A stretch of 64,000 nt of DNA from NCBI RefSeq assembly GCF_000427965.1, contig NZ_ATZA01000006.1, positions 72,360 to 136,359 of the forward strand. Reading direction: 5' to 3'. Below the pieces are notes generated by a model. That model made no database searches. It was not told where the DNA came from and was given only the letters and a program-made list of their open reading frames with translations. Shown piece by piece: positions 54,325 to 61,385 of this stretch (its first letter is position 1; every line of letters starts with the position of its first letter). Position numbers and translations under genes: made by a program. Origin of the DNA: Olivibacter sitiensis DSM 17696 (lineage in GTDB: Bacteria > Bacteroidota > Bacteroidia > Sphingobacteriales > Sphingobacteriaceae).

Positions 54325-56733
54325 TTATTTGATTTCCAGCATACCCTCTAGCCGTAGGTCTTCTGATGAACTTCCTACTAGGATCTTGAACTGGTCGGGT
54401 TCCACCGTCCAGTTCATGTTCTTGTCCAATATGGCCAGATCGTCTGGTTGCAAGGTGAAATGTACCTCTTTGCTTTCCCTGGGCAGGAGGTGAACACGTT
54501 CAAAGCCCCTCAAAACAGATTCGTAGGTGGTGACGGAACTCACCAGGTCTTTGACATACAATTGTACGACTTCGTCTCCCGCGTATTTGCCCGTATTGGT
54601 GATTTTGCAAGATACGGCTATGTTTTCCGTTCCAAAGGCCTTGTCTGGCGTAATATGCAGGTCGCTGTAGGAAAACTGCGTGTAGCTGAGACCGTAACCA
54701 AATGGATACAGTGCACCGTACACACTGGTATGGCCATAACCGTTCGGGCCATCGCCCGGTTGTCCGGCATGAGAGGCTGGTTTAAAGGGGAAATTGAGTT
54801 CCAATTGTCCCGTAGTTTTGGGGAAAGTGACGGAGAGCCTGCCTCCTGGGTTGTTATCTCCAAAAAGCGTTTCGGCAATGACCTGACCCGATTGCGGACC
54901 AGGAAACCAAGCTTCCAGTATGGCGGGAATATACCGGTTTTCCCAATTGATGGTCAGTGGTTGGCCATTGATGAGTACCATCACGATGGGCTTGCCCGTG
55001 GCCTGCAAGGCCTGTAATAAGTTCAATTGCCTACCAGGTAGATTGAGTCCCGTGCGCGATAAGCTTTCGCCCACCCGGCGTTCATCCTCGCCCACTACAG
55101 CGATGATGATATCCGATTGTTTGGCCGCTTCAACGGCTTTTTCGATGTCTTGCTGTTCCTCCTTGGTCAAGGGAGTAGGGATGATCTCGCTCTCTGGCCA
55201 TGTAGCATCCACGATATCGCATCCTTTGGCATAAGATACCGTGCCTTTACCTCCCACGTACTGCTTGATGCCGTCTAGTACGGTAGTGACCTCGTGGTTG
55301 GAAGGCCCGTATCTGCTAATGGCATAGTTGGTTTCCGTAGCCAGTGGGCCGGTGACCAAGATGTTTTTGTGCACCCCAAGTGCGAGCGGCAGGAGTTGCC
55401 CCTCGTTTTTCAGCAATACCATCGATTCCCTGTTGAGCTGCATGGAAAGGTCTTGATCTGCCTTTGTATGTACAAGCTTGTCGCTTTCCTTGGGATTTTC
55501 GATAAAAGGGTGGTCAAAAAGGCCCAACCGGAACTTGACGCTCAGTACCTCGGCTACGCGTTGGTCTATGGTCTTCTGCGCAATTTTCCCTTCTTCAATT
55601 AGTTCACGTAACGGATTCACGAACTCTTCGGGTTCGGTGAAATTGGTGCGTACGTTGAGGCCAGCTTCCAGCACTTGTTTCACCGCCTCTTTGTAATCGG
55701 CAGCCACATGGTGCTTGGAAAACAGGTATTCCACGGCTTCACTATCGGATACGACATATCCATCAAAGCCATATTGCTGGCGAAGAAGTTCGGTAAGGAA
55801 ATAATAGCTGCCCGAAACAGGTACGCCATCCCAATCGTTGTAACTGCTCATCACGCCGAGGGGTTTGGCTTCCTGTACTACGCGCCTAAAGGGATAGAGG
55901 TGTATCTGGTGCAATTCCCTGGGAGCGATATGCGGATCCGTCCTGGCATGGCCATCGCGTCCTCCCTTGGGCATACTGTAGGCTGCAAAATGTTTCAAGG
56001 TAGAAGCTACTCCCTGACTTTGGATGCCTAATACCATTTGTTTGCCCATTTCCGCTATAAGGAAGGGATCCTCCCCATAGCATTCCACTACTCGTCCCCA
56101 GCGTTGGTCACGGGCAGGGTCGAGTATAGGCGCATAGACATTGGTATATCCCAATGCCTTTGCTTCTCGACCTACCGTTTCTCCAGCTTGGCGAATGAGC
56201 TGCTTATTCCAAGTGCTTCCCAGTCCTATAGGGGCTGGGAGCGGAGTGGCTCTGTCGTGGCAAAGCCCATGTATTCCTTCATTGGTAAAATCGACGGGAA
56301 TGCCCAATCGTGTCTCTTCGATGAACCAACGTTGCGTGGTATTGATGGCCTCTGCATGCTTACTATAGGGGTATGAATATTCGGTCTTTGCAGTGGGATG
56401 ATTTCGCAGGCTGTTGAGGTGCTCATCTATATTGGCTATGCCGTCTTTCCAAATGGCCTGTTTCCAGCTCGCAGTAGGCATTTCGTCTTTCAGTACGCGT
56501 CCATATCCGTACAGGGTGACCAACTGTGCAGTCTTTTCCTCGATGTTCATTTGCGCTAAGAGGTCTGCTACCCTTTTGGCAATGGGAGCATCTGGGTCTT
56601 CATAAATATCCTTTTGGCCATTTTTGTTGAAATCTATCCACCCCTTGTGGTAGATCGATTTCTGTTGGGCAAACGAGGGAACAAAATCAAGCCAAAGCAG
56701 GACTATCAGGCAAATGCTAATATGGACTTTCAT
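54325..56733 (-). CDS. GH3-family beta-glycosidase (BglX-like; beta-xylosidase or beta-glucosidase)
   Basis: 802 residues, signal peptide ending FVPSFAQ: periplasmic. N-terminal GH3 barrel with TRLGIPVDFTNEGIHGL, RDQRWGRVVECYGEDPFLIAEMG, KHFAAYSMPKGGRDGHARTD and nucleophile D330 in GYVVSDSEAVEY; the second alpha/beta domain with IIAVVGEDERRVGESLSRTGLNLPG (acid/base Glu region); and a C-terminal fibronectin III domain (GDEVVQLYVKDLVSSVT, RVHLLPRESKEVHF). Removes terminal beta-linked xylose or glucose; next to GH10, xylose is more likely. Last gene of the minus-strand operon, 12 bp after GH10. Confidence 0.94.
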   Translation of the reverse strand: MKVHISICLIVLLWLDFVPSFAQQKSIYHKGWIDFNKNGQKDIYEDPDAPIAKRVADLLAQMNIEEKTAQLVTLYGYGRVLKDEMPTASWKQAIWKDGIANIDEHLNSLRNHPTAKTEYSYPYSKHAEAINTTQRWFIEETRLGIPVDFTNEGIHGLCHDRATPLPAPIGLGSTWNKQLIRQAGETVGREAKALGYTNVYAPILDPARDQRWGRVVECYGEDPFLIAEMGKQMVLGIQSQGVASTLKHFAAYSMPKGGRDGHARTDPHIAPRELHQIHLYPFRRVVQEAKPLGVMSSYNDWDGVPVSGSYYFLTELLRQQYGFDGYVVSDSEAVEYLFSKHHVAADYKEAVKQVLEAGLNVRTNFTEPEEFVNPLRELIEEGKIAQKTIDQRVAEVLSVKFRLGLFDHPFIENPKESDKLVHTKADQDLSMQLNRESMVLLKNEGQLLPLALGVHKNILVTGPLATETNYAISRYGPSNHEVTTVLDGIKQYVGGKGTVSYAKGCDIVDATWPESEIIPTPLTKEEQQDIEKAVEAAKQSDIIIAVVGEDERRVGESLSRTGLNLPGRQLNLLQALQATGKPIVMVLINGQPLTINWENRYIPAILEAWFPGPQSGQVIAETLFGDNNPGGRLSVTFPKTTGQLELNFPFKPASHAGQPGDGPNGYGHTSVYGALYPFGYGLSYTQFSYSDLHITPDKAFGTENIAVSCKITNTGKYAGDEVVQLYVKDLVSSVTTYESVLRGFERVHLLPRESKEVHFTLQPDDLAILDKNMNWTVEPDQFKILVGSSSEDLRLEGMLEIK

Positions 56734-56745
56734 GAAGATTTTCTG

Positions 56746-57816
56746 TTAGGGATTTACGGCTTCTAATATACGATAATAGGCCGTCTTTCTCTGATAGTTT
56801 TCGTCAAAAGGTAATGGCCAGTCGGGCCGTTCATAGCGACCGGTAATCCAAGTATCGGCATCCGACACGTTCCATGTGGTGATGCCATGGCGTAAGGTGT
56901 CGGCAATGTTGTGAAATGTGCGCGCTATATGAAAATATTTTTGCGCCTGCTGACTTTGTATGGCGGGAGTATAAGTCAGGTTGGGGTCGTTGTTTGGGTT
57001 GACGGCAATGTCCAGTTCGGAGATGTGTACCATCAATCCAGTGGCTGCCGCGCTGGTGATGGCTGCTTCGTGAAAGTTGTCTTCGCGGTTGAATCGCGTA
57101 TGCATTTGCATGCCGATGCCGTGGATGGGTATGTTCCTGTTTTTGAGTCCCGTTACCAGATCTACGATGGCATTGCGTTTGGTGGGGCCAAATTCATTGC
57201 CATAATCGTTGTAGAAAAGTAAGGCATCTGGGTCGGCCTCATGCGCATATTCAAAGGCGCGCGCAATGTAGTCGGGTCCAAGGTTGCTAAGCCAAAGAGA
57301 TTCTCTAAGACCATGCCCGTCATTGTCCAGTGCTTCATTGACGACATCCCAAGATGCTACTCTGCCCTTGTAGCGGGTAACAACGGTCTGGATATGCGTT
57401 TTCATGATGTTTTCCCAAGCGGCCGAGTCGCCCTGAAAGCTGGTAATCCAGTCGGGCAGGTTCTGGTGCCAAACGAGATTGTGCCCATGCACCCTCATGT
57501 CGTGCTCTTCGGCAAAATCGACCAGGTAATCGGCATCGGCCCAATCATAGGTGTTTTGCTGCGGGTGTATGAAACGTATTTTCATGGCATTTTCTGCCGT
57601 CACGCTATTGAATTCCTCAATGACCAAATTGCGGTAGGCTGGTCTGTTTTTCAATAGATTTATGTTTACTGCAGCCCCAAAAGGGAAAGGAGAAAGGTTG
57701 CGGAGGCTGGTATCCGCTGTCTGCTCTTCTTCTGGCTCGGGGTTATTATCGGCAATGGGCTGCTTGTTGCAGTCAAAAACCAATAGGCCGATGATGAACG
57801 AAGTGAAAATTTTCAT
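56746..57816 (-). CDS. GH10 endo-1,4-beta-xylanase
   Basis: 356 residues. Cleaves internal beta-1,4 bonds of xylan. The short N-terminal hydrophobic segment ends in cysteine (LLVFDC, C16); the Asp before it makes the lipobox atypical, so lipidation is uncertain. A Pro/Glu-rich linker (PEPEEEQTAD) precedes the (beta/alpha)8 barrel: FNSVTAENAMK, VHGHNLVWHQNLP, acid/base E161 in SWDVVNEALDND, FYNDYG, GIGMQMHT, nucleophile E267 in VHISELDIAV and TWNVSDADTW. No carbohydrate-binding module is inserted. 28 bp after the GH2 gene. Confidence 0.96.
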   Translation of the reverse strand: MKIFTSFIIGLLVFDCNKQPIADNNPEPEEEQTADTSLRNLSPFPFGAAVNINLLKNRPAYRNLVIEEFNSVTAENAMKIRFIHPQQNTYDWADADYLVDFAEEHDMRVHGHNLVWHQNLPDWITSFQGDSAAWENIMKTHIQTVVTRYKGRVASWDVVNEALDNDGHGLRESLWLSNLGPDYIARAFEYAHEADPDALLFYNDYGNEFGPTKRNAIVDLVTGLKNRNIPIHGIGMQMHTRFNREDNFHEAAITSAAATGLMVHISELDIAVNPNNDPNLTYTPAIQSQQAQKYFHIARTFHNIADTLRHGITTWNVSDADTWITGRYERPDWPLPFDENYQRKTAYYRILEAVNP

Positions 57817-57843
57817 GTCAAGGTTTTTTAGGGGTTAGTAGTT

Positions 57844-59673
57844 CTATTCATATTTTGTCTTCACCTGCCGATAGAAATCTTGTAGCACGTAGAAAGCTTT
57901 TTTCTTCTTGCCAGTTTCGGATAGCAATCCTTTTCTGTTCCAGAAATCTTGGAAATGGGGATGTTGACGTCTAGGCGATCGAAAGTCGGTCAATATCCAG
58001 GGTGTCATCCCACGAAGCTTGTCGATCTTTTGGAGCATTGCCAATTGATGTTTATAGAGTGCTTCTTGGTACTCTTCCGACCAGCGCGTATGCTCATCTG
58101 CATGGAAACCTCCTAGGGCGTCACCGCCGAATTCGGTGATGACCACGGGCTTGTCAAAGGCAATATCAAAGCTGTAGGAAGCTAGCTCTGAAGGATCGCC
58201 TCCCCAGTACCAGCCGCCATATTCGTTGAAGCTAGCCAAATCCAGTGCATTGGCCAACACGTCGTTTACGATCACCGTTTTCCCCTCTCGGTGCACTTCT
58301 AGTGCAGCGGCTACAAGTCTGGTACTATCCTGTTGACGAACCTGCTTGGCCAACTTGGTCATGAAATCGAGTCGCTCGTCGCTCAATGGCGTCTCATTGC
58401 CTATGGACCATACGGCGACACTGGCCCTGTTCTTGTCCCTTGTGATAAGGTCACCCAATTGCTGCGACGCATTTTGAAAGGTCTGGGGATTGGTCCAAGA
58501 AATAGTCCAATAGACAGGTACTTCTGCCCATACGAGCAGCCCCATTTCATCGGCCAAGCGCAACATGGACTCGTTATGCGGGTAGTGGGCCAAGCGCACA
58601 TAGTTGCAGCCGAGTTCTTTGGCCCATTGCAGCATCATGCGCATATCACCTTCACCTCGTAGCCTGCCTGGTATCAAGGGATTCTCGTCATGTATGGAAA
58701 TGCCCCTGAAAAAGATCGATTTGCCATTAAGAAGGATATCATGTCCCTGCACGGCTATGGTACGAAAACCAATGCGGTCTTGTAGCTCCTCACCATGTGC
58801 GATGAGGGTGACGTCATATAAGTGCGGGTTTTCAGGACTCCAGAGCGTTAGTTTTTTCGCCGGCCAACGAAAGTTGACCCGACCATGGGCATCGGTCTTT
58901 AGGCTAGTTTTGATGCCGGCATCGGTTATATTGATTTCGATAGATTGGTTGCTCGTGCTATCGCTCATTTGCACATAGCCTTCTATCCATTGCGGGTCGT
59001 CCTTGGCCAGTTGGATTTTATAGTCTTGGATATAGGAACTGGGCAGTTCCGCCAAGAGGACATCGCGCGTAAGCCCGCCATAGTTCCACCAGTCTGTATT
59101 GATGGTGGGTATTTCATCTTTCTTTCTGGTGTTGTCCACTTTCACTACTACGAAATTCTCACCTTCTTGTAGTTTATCCGTCACATCGAAGTGGAAAGGG
59201 GTGAAGCCTCCCTTATGCATCCCCACTTTCTTTCCGTTGAGGTACACATGGGCCTCATAGTTGGCCGCGCCAAAGTAGAGCAGGTATTTTTTCCCCGCTT
59301 GAGGAGAGGCGTTGAACTTATTGCGATACCATATTGTTCCTTCATAAAATGTCAATTGGTCCGACTGCGAATTCCAGTCGGCAGGAACATTCAGTGTAGG
59401 GGACAGGTCGAAATCGTATTCTACGAGCTCATTGTCTACGGCTTTTTTGTTATCATAGAAGCCCCCTGTGCCCGATGCCGAATTTTCAAATGGCTCGCGG
59501 CGGTAATCATAGAAACCCATCTCATAGGGATCGATGATATAATTCCACCTTCCATTGAGCGAGAGGTGTGTTCTGGCCTTAATGTGCTGTATCAGCTTTG
59601 TCTGTGCATATACATGCTGCATCATGAACCAAATCACGATGCAACATGCCATATACCTGTTTGCGCTTGTCAT
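57844..59673 (-). CDS. GH2-family beta-glucuronidase-type glycosidase
   Basis: 609 residues, signal peptide ending QHVYAQ. Jelly-roll domain (HLSLNGRWNYIIDPYEMG, YEGTIWYRNKF, YEAHVYLNGKKVGMHKGGFTPFHFDVT in blocks), immunoglobulin-like middle, then the TIM barrel with acid/base E427 (VWSIGNETPLS) and nucleophile E514 (VVITEFGGDALGG). The motif N579-R-K581-G (FWNRKGLLS) equals the NxKG motif that binds the uronate carboxylate in beta-glucuronidases, so a beta-glucuronidase or beta-galacturonidase activity is predicted rather than galactosidase or mannosidase. 47 bp after susD. Confidence 0.92.
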   Translation of the reverse strand: MTSANRYMACCIVIWFMMQHVYAQTKLIQHIKARTHLSLNGRWNYIIDPYEMGFYDYRREPFENSASGTGGFYDNKKAVDNELVEYDFDLSPTLNVPADWNSQSDQLTFYEGTIWYRNKFNASPQAGKKYLLYFGAANYEAHVYLNGKKVGMHKGGFTPFHFDVTDKLQEGENFVVVKVDNTRKKDEIPTINTDWWNYGGLTRDVLLAELPSSYIQDYKIQLAKDDPQWIEGYVQMSDSTSNQSIEINITDAGIKTSLKTDAHGRVNFRWPAKKLTLWSPENPHLYDVTLIAHGEELQDRIGFRTIAVQGHDILLNGKSIFFRGISIHDENPLIPGRLRGEGDMRMMLQWAKELGCNYVRLAHYPHNESMLRLADEMGLLVWAEVPVYWTISWTNPQTFQNASQQLGDLITRDKNRASVAVWSIGNETPLSDERLDFMTKLAKQVRQQDSTRLVAAALEVHREGKTVIVNDVLANALDLASFNEYGGWYWGGDPSELASYSFDIAFDKPVVITEFGGDALGGFHADEHTRWSEEYQEALYKHQLAMLQKIDKLRGMTPWILTDFRSPRRQHPHFQDFWNRKGLLSETGKKKKAFYVLQDFYRQVKTKYE

Positions 59674-59720
59674 ATATAAGTGTTGTTGGTGTTGTTATGC
59701 CTTGCTTTTTACTTTTTTCA

Positions 59721-61334
59721 CTAGTTGTACCCTGGATTTTGTGCCATCGGTTTACCCGTATTGGCATCTATGACATAACGGGGGATGGGCAATAGGACAT
59801 GGAAGTCCTGAATGTTTATCGCTATGGGATTGTACCTTCTGGCACGTTCTACCAAGGTGCCCGTCCTTACGAGCGTTTCACGTCTATGCTCTTCGGTAAT
59901 GAGCTCGCGTGAGCGCTCGTCCAGTATGAAATCCAAGGTGACCTCGCTAGCGGTGATTGGCGTGGCGTTCGAACGCTGGCGCACCTGGTTTATCCAATGG
60001 GCGGCTTCTTCCATTTTGCCCAGTTTCATTTTTACCTCGGCCAATAGCAGGTAGGTATCGGCTAGGCGTAGGTAAGGCTGGTCGTTGAATGAGTGTGTGG
60101 CATTCCATAGCGACGGATCCGTATAGGTCCAGTCCCATTTTCTGGTTCCCGCCCACCGGTTGTTGTTGATGTTCATTTGAGATGGGGCCATCTCTGTTGG
60201 GATGCTTTCGCCATTATAGCCCGTAAAGCTTTTTCGGATGCTATATTCGCTAAAGCGATCGTCTTGATCCTCGTAGATGCTCAGCCCCCAGGCGGTAATG
60301 CCCAGCCGACCGATGCCTCTTCCGCCGTTTTCTGGCGTGTACGGCGCATAGGCACTGTAGTTGACCGTCCATGAGCGACGCATAGAATTGGCCCTTGCAC
60401 CTATGAAGTCAATGATGTCCGAGTTGGGAAATACCCAAAGTGCTTCTGTATTGCCTTGCGAAGGCAGCACATTGCCTTGGTGAAACTGATCCATGAAGGC
60501 TACTCCGGGCTGGTTGCTGTTAACGCCATAGCGTGATGTGATGAGGGCATAGTTGCTGTTGTTGATAACTTTCTCCGCTTCCCTTTCAGCATTTTCCAGC
60601 TCATTTCTCCATAAGTAAATGTCCGTCAGGTAATGTTGGGCCACTACCCTGGGGAGCACCAGTACGTCTGTAGAACTTTCTGGTAGGTGTTCGGCAGCGA
60701 AAGAGAGGTCCTCAATAATTTGGTTTTGCACTTCTTCTACGGAGTTGCGGTCCCAGTCGTTTCGGTAATTCAAACCATTGATCTCCTCCGTGCTGAGCGG
60801 TACTGCCCCAAAAGTATAGGCCAGGTGCCTGTAAGCCCAAGCCCTAATGAGTCTGGCATGGGCTAATATTAGATTTTTGTTGTAGAGGCTTTCCTCGTCA
60901 TTGCCCCCTTGCCAGTCTACATCTGGATTTTCCGAACGCGTGACGATCATGTTGGCCGAGCTGATGGCACGATACAAAATGAGGAAAATACCATCTCTAC
61001 CTTCGGTGTCGCGGCTGATGAGTTGCATCTCCGAGTTGAGGTCTACCGAATACCTGCTGAGTCCTCTTGTCCATGACAGTTCGGTATTGGCCCAACCATT
61101 GTCCACGCCTATTTTCCACACGCAACCTATTTCTGCCGATTGAATCATATCTGCCCGCTCTTGCCTGGGAAAATCCAAAAGGGCATTGACGGCCATGCGA
61201 AAGCCATTGTAGTCTACGAATAGATTTTCTGCATAGATAGCATCTCTAGGTCTTTCTTTTAGAAAGTCGTGTTCGTTGCATCCAGTCCATAGTAAACTGG
61301 CGGCCATTAATGTGATATATATTTTAGTTTTCAT
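59721..61334 (-). CDS. SusD/RagB-family glycan-binding lipoprotein (second pair)
   Basis: 537 residues from the ATG at 61334; an upstream ATG at 61373 lies before the signal peptide and is rejected. Lipoprotein signal MKTKIYITLMAASLLWTGC, lipid on C19. SusD core: HDFLKERPRDAIYAENLF, LILAHARLIRAWAYRHLAYTFGAVPLSTEEING, HYLTDIYLWRNELENAEREAEKVI and C-terminal LRLADTYLLLAEVKMKLGKMEEAAHWINQVRQR and DFILDERSRELITEEHRRETLVR. Pairs with the susC upstream (52 bp) as the second uptake system of the locus. Confidence 0.95.
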   Translation of the reverse strand: MKTKIYITLMAASLLWTGCNEHDFLKERPRDAIYAENLFVDYNGFRMAVNALLDFPRQERADMIQSAEIGCVWKIGVDNGWANTELSWTRGLSRYSVDLNSEMQLISRDTEGRDGIFLILYRAISSANMIVTRSENPDVDWQGGNDEESLYNKNLILAHARLIRAWAYRHLAYTFGAVPLSTEEINGLNYRNDWDRNSVEEVQNQIIEDLSFAAEHLPESSTDVLVLPRVVAQHYLTDIYLWRNELENAEREAEKVINNSNYALITSRYGVNSNQPGVAFMDQFHQGNVLPSQGNTEALWVFPNSDIIDFIGARANSMRRSWTVNYSAYAPYTPENGGRGIGRLGITAWGLSIYEDQDDRFSEYSIRKSFTGYNGESIPTEMAPSQMNINNNRWAGTRKWDWTYTDPSLWNATHSFNDQPYLRLADTYLLLAEVKMKLGKMEEAAHWINQVRQRSNATPITASEVTLDFILDERSRELITEEHRRETLVRTGTLVERARRYNPIAINIQDFHVLLPIPRYVIDANTGKPMAQNPGYN

Positions 61335-61385
61335 ATACTCTAATGTTTTTTTGTAGTCAGATACTGGGTTCATTATCTCAAGTAG

